Shown one piece after another: positions 1 to 7,470 of a stretch of 33,570 nt of DNA. Both the position numbers and the translations under genes were made by a program. The notes below the pieces were generated by a model that saw nothing but the letters and a program-made list of their open reading frames with translations, did no database searches and was not told the DNA's origin. Location of the stretch: the NCBI GenBank assembly GCA_034927505.1, contig JAYFPY010000012.1, positions 1 through 33,570 on the forward strand, read 5' to 3'. Origin of the DNA: RUG100 sp034927505. Its GTDB lineage: Bacteria > Bacillota > Clostridia > Peptostreptococcales > Anaerovoracaceae. The first letter of the stretch is position 1; each line of letters starts with the position of its first letter.

Positions 1-68
1 GCTATGCAGACAGTGCTGACGGCAGGATCATATCTCAGATGGATATGGGTCTGATCCCGTCCAACTAG
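1..68 (+). CDS. C-terminal fragment of a dockerin-bearing surface protein (partial, 5' end outside window)
   Basis: Reading from base 3, the frame gives YADSADGRIISQMDMGLIPSN and a TAG stop at 66-68. This is nearly identical in form to the last residues of the dockerin at the end of the 1707-3275 gene (DSADGRVITQMDLSLIPSN). It is therefore the end of the second dockerin repeat, with the tail of the calcium loop and the following helix, of another secreted paralogue. Nothing upstream can be seen. The call rests on this within-window similarity. Confidence 0.75.
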   Translation, partial: YADSADGRIISQMDMGLIPSN

Positions 69-98
69 TTGAAAGATCACAGAACATATATCTATACA
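69..98 (+). promoter_or_regulatory. Candidate promoter of the 169-1356 surface gene
   Basis: TTGAAA at 69-74 is followed by 18 bases and TATACA at 93-98. The -10 is a weak match, and TATA-rich sequence continues to about 104. Transcription would start near 105-110, just before the GC-rich hairpin at 115-138. The same layout of promoter then hairpin is seen at 6372-6430. Confidence 0.4.
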
Positions 99-114
99 TA
101 TATCTATCACTTAT

Positions 115-138
115 GGAGGCCGGCATACCCCGGCCTCT
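115..138 (+). other. GC-rich hairpin in the 5' leader of the first surface gene
   Basis: GAGGCCGG (116-123) pairs perfectly with CCGGCCTC (130-137) around a 6-base loop, with a flanking G-U pair. No U-tract follows, so it is not a normal intrinsic terminator. It lies about 30 bases before the start codon and resembles the hairpin at 6404-6430 in sequence and position. A 5' stability or processing element is possible. It could also be a decayed terminator of the upstream gene. Confidence 0.6.
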
Positions 139-168
139 GTAGTGGTATTATCAGGAAAGGAAAGAGAA

Positions 169-1356
169 ATGAGAGAAGTCAGTAAAAACAGGACTGCAAA
201 AATATTGCTGGCGGTGATACTATCTATCGCTTTGATTATGACGGCATCAATACCATTCATGACAGACACTGCAAAAGCGGCTTCCGCCGCAGGGGGCAGT
301 GCGAGCATAACATCTACATCCGGCAAGGTGGGAGACACTATATCGGTCACAATGGAAAGGACCGCTCCGGAAGGAATGGTAATATTTAGCTTATCCGGAT
401 ATTTCATCTGGGACACTTCAGCATTGAAGATAGTCAGCATAACAGGTACAAACGGAATAACTCCTGTAACGATAGAAGATTTCAATGGTGCAAAGGAACT
501 GGCAAATGAAAGCCCAAAAGCGGTGACGGCAATGTTTTCGGCATCACCTGCTTCCACAAAATTCACAGCCACATTTAAAGTGCTGAAAACACCATATTCA
601 GCAGTCCAGTGGAAGTTCAAGCCAAAAGGCGACGGTATACAGGCCAATGTTGGAGACCCGAAGACAAATACAGGCGCATACGCCAGCGGCCCGGTGCCGA
701 TCAGTGTAGTTTCAGGTCTGGCAGCGGACGGCACTGTAGATAACAGTACAGACACAGTGAAGACGACAGCAAAACAAACTGTTGCTACGGGGAAATTCAT
801 GCTGGCCCGTGCAGTGACAAAAGGCAGCAAAGCAAATAAAATCTCATGGACTAAAGTCAGCGGAGCAGACGGCTATATAGTTTATGCGGCAAAGGCCAAG
901 AAAAAATACAAATTCAAGACGTACAAGACGGTCAGCAGCAAGACATTATCAGTAACGAAGAAAAAACTGAAAAAGGGAAGCAAGTATAAATATTATGTTG
1001 CGGCTTATCAGAATGTGGACGGGCAGAAGGTCATCACCGGAAAGTCTCCGGCAGTCTATTCAATAGCCGGCAACAAAGACAAGAAATATGCCAATGTGAC
1101 GAAAGTCAAAGTTTCCAAAAAAAAGGTAGCACTAAAGAAGAACAAGACTAAGAAGATCAAGATCAAATCGTCCGTAAAAAAAGGCAAGAAGGCTTTTGGA
1201 AAAGGGTATGTAACAGCCACCAGGTATTACAGCAGCAATAAGAGCATAGCCACTTTCTCAAAGAAAAAAATCAAAGCCAGGGCCAAAGGGACGTGTTATG
1301 TGTATGCAGTTGCTGCCAACGGCACCGCAGCAAAGATAAAGGTGACGGTAAAGTAG
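169..1356 (+). CDS. Secreted cohesin-like surface protein with basic Fn3-like and Big-like tail
   Basis: This 395-residue exported protein has a signal peptide (hydrophobic core about residues 10-30, likely cleavage after AKA near 37). A cohesin-like beta domain spans about 40-190 (VGDTISV, LSGYFIWDTSALKI, GIQANVGD). An Fn3-like domain covers about 207-305 (ISWTKVSGADGYIVY) and a Big-like domain about 308-395. The last 190 residues are extremely lysine-rich. The start is ATG 169, placed by AGGAAAGG at 153-160; an in-frame GTG at 142 lacks such a site. There is no LPXTG motif, dockerin or membrane anchor, so retention may depend on the basic tail binding anionic wall polymers, which is inference. 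It is first in a run of paralogues. No enzymatic domain is visible and function is unknown. Confidence 0.85.
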   Translation: MREVSKNRTAKILLAVILSIALIMTASIPFMTDTAKAASAAGGSASITSTSGKVGDTISVTMERTAPEGMVIFSLSGYFIWDTSALKIVSITGTNGITPVTIEDFNGAKELANESPKAVTAMFSASPASTKFTATFKVLKTPYSAVQWKFKPKGDGIQANVGDPKTNTGAYASGPVPISVVSGLAADGTVDNSTDTVKTTAKQTVATGKFMLARAVTKGSKANKISWTKVSGADGYIVYAAKAKKKYKFKTYKTVSSKTLSVTKKKLKKGSKYKYYVAAYQNVDGQKVITGKSPAVYSIAGNKDKKYANVTKVKVSKKKVALKKNKTKKIKIKSSVKKGKKAFGKGYVTATRYYSSNKSIATFSKKKIKARAKGTCYVYAVAANGTAAKIKVTVK

Positions 1357-1373
1357 CAAACGCATTTGATCAG

Positions 1374-1407
1374 ACCGTTATTCATGAACAAAATACCGTC
1401 GTTCATG
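1374..1407 (+). promoter_or_regulatory. Candidate LytTR/VirR-type operator (two direct boxes)
   Basis: ACCGTTATTCATG (1374-1386) and ACCGTCGTTCATG (1395-1407) are direct repeats with a 21-base period, two helical turns. They resemble the VirR box of Clostridium perfringens (CCCAGTTNTNCAC) and the general LytTR half-site pattern [TA][AC][CA]GTTN[AG][TG]. A LytTR response regulator is encoded in the same cluster at 8410-9117. The first box matches better than the second. A third box, ACCGTCGTTCATA, lies at 1572-1584. That the local regulator binds here is inference. Confidence 0.5.
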
Positions 1408-1431
1408 GAATTAAAAAAGCGTTTAATGGAA
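1395..1431 (+). repeat. Direct repeat copy A (37 bp)
   Basis: This copy matches 1572-1608 at 31 of 37 positions by hand alignment. The best-conserved blocks are ACCGTCGTTCAT at the left and CGTTTAATGGA at the right. It includes the second LytTR-like box. Confidence 0.8.
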
Positions 1432-1437
1432 AAAACG

Positions 1438-1465
1438 TTGGAAAATGCGGGTTTAGGTGTATTAT
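1438..1465 (+). promoter_or_regulatory. Candidate promoter between the LytTR-like boxes and a terminator
   Basis: TTGGAA (1438-1443) is followed by 16 bases and TATTAT (1460-1465). It lies 30 bases downstream of the second LytTR-like box. The start would be near 1472, so the terminator at 1499-1535 would cut the transcript to about 60 nt unless readthrough occurs. The -35 is only a 4-of-6 match. Confidence 0.35.
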
Positions 1466-1498
1466 ATGAAATAAGTATGGGGTATTTTACCTTAAAAT

Positions 1499-1535
1499 AA
1501 AAAAGAGCGGAAGACATCGTCTTTCCGCTCTTTTT
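1499..1535 (+). terminator. Intrinsic terminator after the first surface gene
   Basis: AAAAAGAGCGGAAGAC pairs with GTCTTTCCGCTCTTTTT with one bulged A and a 2-3 base loop. The 3' arm ends in a U-tract. The A-rich 5' side makes it usable on both strands. It sits between the two copies of the 37-bp direct repeat, in the 350-base gap before 1707. The rest of that gap holds the boxes, a weak promoter and the ribosome binding site of the next gene. Confidence 0.85.
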
Positions 1536-1571
1536 CAATTGAAAAGACAGGATTTCAGAGGCTGAACAGCC

Positions 1572-1608
1572 ACCGTCGTTCATAGAATGAAAGCAACGTT
1601 TAATGGAC
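1572..1608 (+). repeat. Direct repeat copy B (37 bp) with a third LytTR-like box
   Basis: This is the second copy of the element at 1395-1431, 177 bases downstream and beyond the terminator. It retains ACCGTCGTTCATA (1572-1584) and ACGTTTAATGG but lacks the upstream ACCGTTATT box. It lies about 100 bases before the start of the 1707 gene and could be a control site for it. Confidence 0.75.
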
Positions 1609-1706
1609 AATCAGCCATTTTTAATCAAGTTGACGGTAGACTAGTCAAAGAACAATTACTGTTGTCAGGGATATCATGAATTTTAAAATTCGGAAGGAGG
1701 ATTTCG

Positions 1707-3275
1707 ATGTTAAAACAACAGACAATGAACAGAAAGTTATATCTCGCACTGGCGGTTATAATTTCTTTAACAATGGTGCTGACAGCCTTTGGCACGTCCA
1801 ATAAGGCATATGCGGCATCAGGAGATGCGGGAAGCATGTCACAGACAGGAGCCACTTTTAATAAAGCGGGCGATGAGGTGACGGTGACGTTCACGAGGAG
1901 CGCAACAGATTCGACAGGCATTTACGCTTTGTCGGGATTTTTGTCATGGGACACAAGCGCGCTGCAGCTGGTAAGTATTACCGGCACACCGCTGAACACT
2001 GATTTCAACACAGTGGACGGAACAGGCGACCCTACAAACGTCAGCTCTAAAGCCATATCATACGGCATAAAGGGTGCACCGAGCAATGTGGTCACAAAAG
2101 TGACATTCAAAACACTGAAGGAAACCACAACTAACGTAAAGTTTTCCTTGAAGGAAAAGCTGGGCGGATATCAGGCCAATATCGGACCGGGAACTTATGC
2201 AAAGAAAGGAGTACCGGCTGCTGATATTGCAGGAGTAGACAGTACAGGAAGCATTTCGACAAAAGTTGAATACAAGAAAATGACTTATAAAGTAACATAT
2301 CTTGATGACGACGAATCTACTGTCCTGGATACAGTTGATGTAGAAGAAGGATCAAATGCAACAACAACAGTAAAACCTGCAAAGACCGGATACATCTTCA
2401 GAGGATGGAGCCCTGCACCGACAAATGTCAAGAGCAATATGTCGACAGTGGCACAGTATGAAAAAATCGTACCGACATTCAAAGCGGATTCATTCGACCA
2501 GAAAACAGGCGGAGATGCATTGACTGAAAGTCAGGTCATCGACAAAGCAAATGCAAGTGCAACAGATCAGGATGGAAATACTGTTCCTGTAAAATTGAAG
2601 GACGGCGATCTGGACAAACTCAATGAAGCAGTCAAAAAAGGCCAGGAGGGTCCTGTTACTATTACGGTGACTACACCTTACGGCGGAGAAAAAACAATAA
2701 CCATTACTTTGAAGGAAAGCGATAATCCGCAGTACAGGGTTTCTATCGATAAGAGCCTCTCAAGTCTGATGGGAAAATGGAAAGCAGAAAGCAACAAGCT
2801 GGACATTACAGCTAAAGTTGAAAAATCCAACAATGGCGGAACTGACTGGTTCGAAGTTACAAACAAAGAAGTTAAATGGGATACATCACTTACAGCAGGA
2901 TTTGAAGAACTGGGACTGACCCCGACTGACTGCATCAGCATGACTACATCGGGCAATGTGGCTAAGATACAGGGAACAAAATCCGGCGTAGTGAGAGTCA
3001 AGGCCTATATAGGCGACAGCTATGCAACAGCGATAGCTAAATCATCAACATACTGTGATGTAATAGTACCGGGAGACGTTGACAGAGATGGAAGTGTAGA
3101 TACTGCAGACCAGAGAATGATTTCCAACTATGATTTGTCAGAAGAAGACAGCGCACTTGAGTATACTGACAAGTATGCTAAATTGCTGGCTGACCTTGAC
3201 GGCGACGGATATCCGGACAGTGCAGACGGCAGAGTTATAACTCAGATGGATCTGAGCCTTATACCTTCCAACTAA
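1707..3275 (+). CDS. Secreted protein with cohesin-like domain, InlB-B-type repeat and C-terminal type I dockerin
   Basis: This 522-residue protein has a signal peptide (cleavage after AYA near 36), a cohesin-like domain at about 38-185 (GDEVTVTFTR, LSGFLSWDTSALQL, YQANIGPGTYAKKGVP) and a short InlB-B-type repeat at about 194-253 (TGYIFRGW). Two beta-rich segments of uncertain family follow at about 254-345 and 346-453. The end, about 455-522, is a dockerin with two complete calcium loops of pattern DxDxDGxxDxxD: DVDRDGSVDTAD and DLDGDGYPDSAD. ATG 1707 follows GGAGG at 1696-1700 with a 6-base gap, so it is preferred over the in-frame ATG 1725. Carrying both a cohesin-like and a dockerin module would allow head-to-tail chaining; this is inference. 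No catalytic domain is seen, so it is not a cellulosomal enzyme. Confidence 0.88.
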   Translation: MLKQQTMNRKLYLALAVIISLTMVLTAFGTSNKAYAASGDAGSMSQTGATFNKAGDEVTVTFTRSATDSTGIYALSGFLSWDTSALQLVSITGTPLNTDFNTVDGTGDPTNVSSKAISYGIKGAPSNVVTKVTFKTLKETTTNVKFSLKEKLGGYQANIGPGTYAKKGVPAADIAGVDSTGSISTKVEYKKMTYKVTYLDDDESTVLDTVDVEEGSNATTTVKPAKTGYIFRGWSPAPTNVKSNMSTVAQYEKIVPTFKADSFDQKTGGDALTESQVIDKANASATDQDGNTVPVKLKDGDLDKLNEAVKKGQEGPVTITVTTPYGGEKTITITLKESDNPQYRVSIDKSLSSLMGKWKAESNKLDITAKVEKSNNGGTDWFEVTNKEVKWDTSLTAGFEELGLTPTDCISMTTSGNVAKIQGTKSGVVRVKAYIGDSYATAIAKSSTYCDVIVPGDVDRDGSVDTADQRMISNYDLSEEDSALEYTDKYAKLLADLDGDGYPDSADGRVITQMDLSLIPSN

Positions 3276-3299
3276 GAGTTGCAGTAAAGGAGAAAAGAA

Positions 3300-6200
3300 A
3301 TGAGTAACAAGATAATAAGAAGGCCGATATTCTTTATATTGGCGGTGCTTATATCTGTATCTATGATATTGACCGGAGCATATATGCCGGGAAACCGGGC
3401 TTATGCCGGTAACGGCGCAGGCAGTGTTTCAGCAAGCGGCGCTACCATGGGCGAAGTCGGCAGTACTGTTACAGTCGAGTTCGACCGATATGCACCTGAA
3501 GGGCAGGGAATATTCGGCTGGTCAGGGAAAGTGTATTGGGATCCTAACGTCTTACAGATAGTATCTGCAAAGAACCTTGATGCCGGATTGAATCCGGTGA
3601 CTACTGAGGATATGCAGGATCCGCCGTTGACATGGACCAATGTCAGCCCGAAGAGCATGACCGGCGTGATAACCGGGGCTCCTTCGCAGGCACGGATACA
3701 GATAACATTCAGAGTACTGAAGAAAGAGACCACAAATGTAAAGTTTGCCTACAAGGCAAAGGGCGACGGAGTACAGGCAAACGTTGGCGACCCGGCTACA
3801 AACACGGGCACTTATGCGACAGGCCCTGTACCGATAAATGAAATACAGGGACTTGATGCTGACGGATCTCAGACTGTAGAAGTCAAAAACTCTGACGCGG
3901 AGAATTTCAACGTAACATATAATGCAAATGGACATGGAACCGCACCGGCATCACAGTCAGTGGAAAGCGGAAAGACAACCACAAAACCGACTGACCCTAC
4001 AGCATCCGGATATACATTCGGAGGCTGGTACACAGAAGCTGCATGCACAAATGAATGGAACTTTGCTACAGACGTGGTCACAGGCAATACTACACTTTAT
4101 GCAAAGTGGACAAAGAATGCTGCAACTCAGTACACGGTAACGTATGATGCAAACGGACATGGAACAGCACCGACGGCAGTGAAGGCAGAAAGCGGCACGA
4201 CAATAACAGAGCCGAATGATCCTTCAGCAACCGGATATACATTCGGAGGATGGTATAAAGATTCAGCATGTACAAACGAATGGAATTTCAGCAGCGATAA
4301 AGTCACAGCTGATACTACACTTTATGCAAAGTGGACAAAAGATACAGCAAATAAATACACTGTGACATTCGATATGAATGGCCATGGGACAGCGGTACCG
4401 TCACAGTCAGTGACCGACGGCAGTCTTGCTGCACAGCCTGTTGGCCCTACGGCAACCGGATTTACTTTTGGAGGCTGGTATAAGGACTCGGCGTGTACGA
4501 ATGCATGGAACTTTAGTTCAGATACCGTGACAGCGAATGTGACTCTTTATGCAAAATGGACAAAAAGTGTCGTTACGCCAGGATCGGCAGGAAGCGTCCT
4601 GGGAATAGGAACGACCATGTCTTCAATAGGCGATGAGATCGTTGTAGAATTTGACAGGAATGCACCTGATGGACAAGGAATATATTCCTGGTCAGGCTCC
4701 CTCATATGGGATAAAGATGTTCTGCAGATAGAAAAGATCAGCAGTCTTGACTCTCAATTGAAGCCAATCGTACAAGAGACACTTTATGATGAGGATGCGA
4801 CACTCGTAAATCTGAGTCCTAAAGATGTCAGTGCAAACATAACAGGCGCACCGAGCAAAGCGCGAGTTCAGGTGACTTTCAAGGTACTGAAGGTAAAGCA
4901 GACAGATGTCCAGTTCAAATACAAGGCTAAGCTGGGCGGTATACAGGCCAACGTGGGACCGGGAACTTATGCTAAGGGCGGCGTTCCTACAGAAGCTATT
5001 ACCGGATGGGACTATGCGGCTGATGCAAACGGCGGCACTGTGACGGCACCGGTATCTATAAAGACGATCCCGAATAAATATTTGGTTTCATACAACATGA
5101 ATGGTCATGGAACTGCACCGTCTGCCGAGTATGTTACTCAGGGCGGAAAGGCGTCAGCGCCGGCTACGCCAAATGCGGATGGATATATCTTTGAGGGATG
5201 GTATTCAGATGCAGCATGCACGACCCCATGGAGTTATGACACTGCAATAAATTCGGAAACAACGATCTATGCAAAATGGTCAAAAGATCCGGGATACGGA
5301 AAGGCTTTGGTAACATTTGTCCTGAATGGAGGGTCTGCTATCAACAGCACGAATCCATATCCGGTAGAACCGGGGCTGAAAGTGATCGAGCCTAAAACTA
5401 CAAGAGTCGGCTATGAAATAGCAGGCTGGTATACGAACAGCAGTTTCTCAGGAAATATGTTCAACTACAATACACCGATCACTACGGACATTACTTTGTA
5501 CGCAAAATGGGTGCCTGCATCGATAGGCGTAACCACCCATAATGTAAAATTTGATTCGCAGGGAGGGACTTCGGTCTCCGATCAGACGGTCGATGACAAA
5601 GGCTATGTCATCGAGCCGAAAGATCCTACAAAGGCAAGTCCTGAACCAACCAAGTATACATATAGATTTGCCGGATGGTATACATCAGCAACCGGTAATA
5701 CAAAGTATGACTTTACAGACAACAACAATACAGTGACTGCAGACAAGACTTTGTATGCGCACTGGGATACTGTAAATGTGCCTACAAAAAATTATCCGAC
5801 AACTAACATACTGCTTGCAAAAGCAACGCCTAAGGGCAAGACCGGCATGAAGATAACCTGGACGAAGGTAGAGGGCGCAACCAAGTACGTGATCTATTAC
5901 AATAGATGCAATTACTATAAAAACGGAAAACGCTATGAAAAACCTTTGAAAAAGGTAAAGACTGTATCTGCAAAGAAGGCGCGCACATGGACAAAGACAA
6001 AGCTGGCAAAGGGCAAAGACTACAAATTCAGAGTAGTAGCTTATAAAGGCAGCGAAAAAATATGCAAGAGCTATGTAGCACACAACATCACTTCAGGCAA
6101 ACGAGGCAAGTGGGGCGGCGTGAAGAGCATTAAAGCTAACAGATCGTCTGTAACGCTGGCAAAAGGCAAGTCTGTAAAGATAAAGGGAAGCTGCAAGATA

Positions 6201-6386
6201 ATAGGCAGCAAGTACTGTATGAACAGAACTCACAGCAATAAGTTCAGATTTCTCACCTCAGACAAGAGCAGAGCAACTGTAAGTTCATCAGGAAAAATAA
6301 CTGCAACCGACAGAGGAGGCACATGTTATATCTACACCATAGGTGTAAATGGTATGTGGGCCAAGACAAAAGTGACAATAAAGTAA
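3300..6386 (+). CDS. Large secreted protein with two cohesin-like domains and six InlB-B repeats
   Basis: This 1028-residue exported protein has a signal peptide (AYA near 36) and a first cohesin-like domain at about 38-196 (GVQANVGDPATNTGTYA). Three InlB-B repeats follow at about 202-271, 276-345 and 350-420 (GYTFGGWY, TLYAKWTK). A second cohesin-like domain spans about 425-583 (GGIQANVGPGTYAKGGVP). Three more repeats lie at about 591-660, 668-737 and 746-823, then a basic Fn3-like domain at about 830-932 and a Big-like domain at about 936-1028. The last two match the tail of the 169 gene. AAAGGAG lies 24 bases downstream of the previous stop, so the two genes are probably co-transcribed. 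With two cohesin-like modules it is the best scaffold candidate of the cluster. Ligands are unknown. Confidence 0.87.
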   Translation: MSNKIIRRPIFFILAVLISVSMILTGAYMPGNRAYAGNGAGSVSASGATMGEVGSTVTVEFDRYAPEGQGIFGWSGKVYWDPNVLQIVSAKNLDAGLNPVTTEDMQDPPLTWTNVSPKSMTGVITGAPSQARIQITFRVLKKETTNVKFAYKAKGDGVQANVGDPATNTGTYATGPVPINEIQGLDADGSQTVEVKNSDAENFNVTYNANGHGTAPASQSVESGKTTTKPTDPTASGYTFGGWYTEAACTNEWNFATDVVTGNTTLYAKWTKNAATQYTVTYDANGHGTAPTAVKAESGTTITEPNDPSATGYTFGGWYKDSACTNEWNFSSDKVTADTTLYAKWTKDTANKYTVTFDMNGHGTAVPSQSVTDGSLAAQPVGPTATGFTFGGWYKDSACTNAWNFSSDTVTANVTLYAKWTKSVVTPGSAGSVLGIGTTMSSIGDEIVVEFDRNAPDGQGIYSWSGSLIWDKDVLQIEKISSLDSQLKPIVQETLYDEDATLVNLSPKDVSANITGAPSKARVQVTFKVLKVKQTDVQFKYKAKLGGIQANVGPGTYAKGGVPTEAITGWDYAADANGGTVTAPVSIKTIPNKYLVSYNMNGHGTAPSAEYVTQGGKASAPATPNADGYIFEGWYSDAACTTPWSYDTAINSETTIYAKWSKDPGYGKALVTFVLNGGSAINSTNPYPVEPGLKVIEPKTTRVGYEIAGWYTNSSFSGNMFNYNTPITTDITLYAKWVPASIGVTTHNVKFDSQGGTSVSDQTVDDKGYVIEPKDPTKASPEPTKYTYRFAGWYTSATGNTKYDFTDNNNTVTADKTLYAHWDTVNVPTKNYPTTNILLAKATPKGKTGMKITWTKVEGATKYVIYYNRCNYYKNGKRYEKPLKKVKTVSAKKARTWTKTKLAKGKDYKFRVVAYKGSEKICKSYVAHNITSGKRGKWGGVKSIKANRSSVTLAKGKSVKIKGSCKIIGSKYCMNRTHSNKFRFLTSDKSRATVSSSGKITATDRGGTCYIYTIGVNGMWAKTKVTIK

Positions 6387-6401
6387 ATGACATGTTATAA
6401 T
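6372..6401 (+). promoter_or_regulatory. Promoter of the membrane-anchored surface gene
   Basis: GTGACA (6372-6377) is followed by 18 bases and a consensus TATAAT (6396-6401) with an extended TG at 6393-6394. It overlaps the last codons and stop of the preceding gene. Transcription would start at about 6408, within or just before the hairpin at 6404-6430. Confidence 0.6.
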
Positions 6402-6403
6402 TT

Positions 6404-6430
6404 TCGGAGGCCGGATATTCCGGTCTCCGA
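6404..6430 (+). other. GC-rich hairpin in the leader of the 6473 gene
   Basis: CGGAGGCCGG (6405-6414) pairs with CCGGTCTCCG (6420-6429) with one G-U pair and a 5-base loop. A closing T-A pair extends it. There is no U-tract. It shares the GGAGGCCGG core with the hairpin at 115-138, which also lies just downstream of a candidate promoter and upstream of a paralogous gene. Confidence 0.65.
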
Positions 6431-6472
6431 ATTAAAACAAAGGGAGAGGATCAAGACGAAACGAGGTTAAAG

Positions 6473-7378
6473 ATGATAATCAAAAGAAAAGGGAATAAAA
6501 TATCGATCACTATAATACTGGCAATTGTTCTGTCAGTTATTTTGTCATGTATAAGTTTTATACAGCCGGCTTACGCAGCGGGAAATGCGGGGAGCATTTC
6601 GGCGTCAGGCGCGGGGAACATAAAAAAAGGAGATAAGGTTTCGGTAGTGTTCACAAGGAAAACACCTTCCGGGACCAGTATATATAGTCTTTCAGGAAAG
6701 TTGAAATGGGATACAGACATCCTGAAGATAAAAACTATAGAAGGGACCGGCGGCGTAGCGCCGATCACAGAGGAAACTTTGAAGGATGCAAACGCAAGCC
6801 TTAAAAACACAAGTCCGAAAAATGTAACATTTAGTATTGTGGGCTCTGCTTCGGAGACCGATACAAAAGTAACTTTCGAAGTCCTGAAGGAAGAGGATAC
6901 CAGTGTTACCTGGAAACTGAAAGAGAAGGGCAGCGGCAAAGTACAGGCTAACGCCGGCCCGGGAGACTATGAAAAAGGAGGAGTGCCGATCAGCGATATA
7001 TCCGGCCTATCTTCCGATGGATCCGTCACAGCGCAGGTCAGTACCGGGGAGGTAAAGAACGGAAACAACGGTTCCGGCAGTACAGGGTCATCATCGGAGA
7101 GCAAAGGGAACAGCAGCGGCAGCAGTAGCGCAGGCAATGGGGACAGCAGCAGTTCTTCCGGCAATAGCAATGGAAGCGACAGCGGACAGACAGCGACCGG
7201 CAGTACGGACAATAACAGCGGTTACAGCGTCGGAAATGGTGATGAAAACGGTAACATCTTTTCGAAGGCAGCGCAGGGTGATGGAAAATCAATAGGAATA
7301 CTAGCAGTAATAGCAGCGGTAATAATAGCAGCGGCAATAATACTGGTTAGAAGAAAGATCCTCAAAGCAAAGGCATAA
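6473..7378 (+). CDS. Cohesin-like surface protein with Ser/Gly linker and C-terminal membrane anchor
   Basis: This 301-residue protein has a signal peptide (AYA near 35) and a cohesin-like domain at about 37-180 (GDKVSVVFTRKTP, LSGKLKWDTDILKI, VQANAGPGDYEKGGVP). A low-complexity Ser/Gly/Asn linker follows at about 186-265. A hydrophobic helix at about 273-292 precedes the basic tail RRKILKAKA. This places the binding domain outside the membrane on a flexible stalk. There is no LPXTG sortase motif, so the anchor is the membrane helix itself. The start follows ACGAGG at 6461-6466. Among its paralogues this is the only complete protein with a fixed membrane anchor, which makes it the likely base for attachment of dockerin-bearing partners. 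That role is inferred. Confidence 0.87.
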   Translation: MIIKRKGNKISITIILAIVLSVILSCISFIQPAYAAGNAGSISASGAGNIKKGDKVSVVFTRKTPSGTSIYSLSGKLKWDTDILKIKTIEGTGGVAPITEETLKDANASLKNTSPKNVTFSIVGSASETDTKVTFEVLKEEDTSVTWKLKEKGSGKVQANAGPGDYEKGGVPISDISGLSSDGSVTAQVSTGEVKNGNNGSGSTGSSSESKGNSSGSSSAGNGDSSSSSGNSNGSDSGQTATGSTDNNSGYSVGNGDENGNIFSKAAQGDGKSIGILAVIAAVIIAAAIILVRRKILKAKA

Positions 7379-7440
7379 TTCTGCAAAACGACAGTATTTA
7401 GATTAAAAAGTTAAAAACGCTTTATTTTGAAGAACTGCTA

Positions 7441-7449
7441 TGGTAGAAT
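7441..7449 (+). promoter_or_regulatory. Candidate extended -10 promoter before the 7471 gene
   Basis: TGGTAGAAT contains an extended TG and the -10 TAGAAT (7444-7449), 22 bases before the start codon. Only TTTATT at 7421-7426 occupies the -35 position, so the -35 is weak. It would drive the truncated surface gene, the LytTR regulator and the two membrane genes as one operon. Confidence 0.45.
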
Positions 7450-7470
7450 GTAGGATAGGGGGAAAGAGAA

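Noticed and set aside
142..168. GTG 142 as the start of the first surface gene
   Set aside because: It lacks a ribosome binding site and adds a short charged stretch before the signal peptide; ATG 169 has AGGAAAGG at proper distance.
1630..1660. TTGACG at 1630 as a promoter of the 1707 gene
   Set aside because: No acceptable -10 hexamer lies 16-18 bases downstream.
3900..5770. Tandem DNA repeats in the 3300 gene as a CRISPR-like array
   Set aside because: They are diverged protein-coding InlB-B repeats of about 70 codons, in frame, with no spacer pattern.
7283..7378. Sortase (LPXTG) anchoring of the 6473 protein
   Set aside because: The C-terminus has a hydrophobic helix and a basic tail but no LPXTG-like motif before it.
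7391..7415. ACAGTATTT and AAAGTTAAA as LytTR boxes before the 7471 gene
   Set aside because: Their period is 16 bases, not about 21, and neither fits the boxes at 1374-1407 well.
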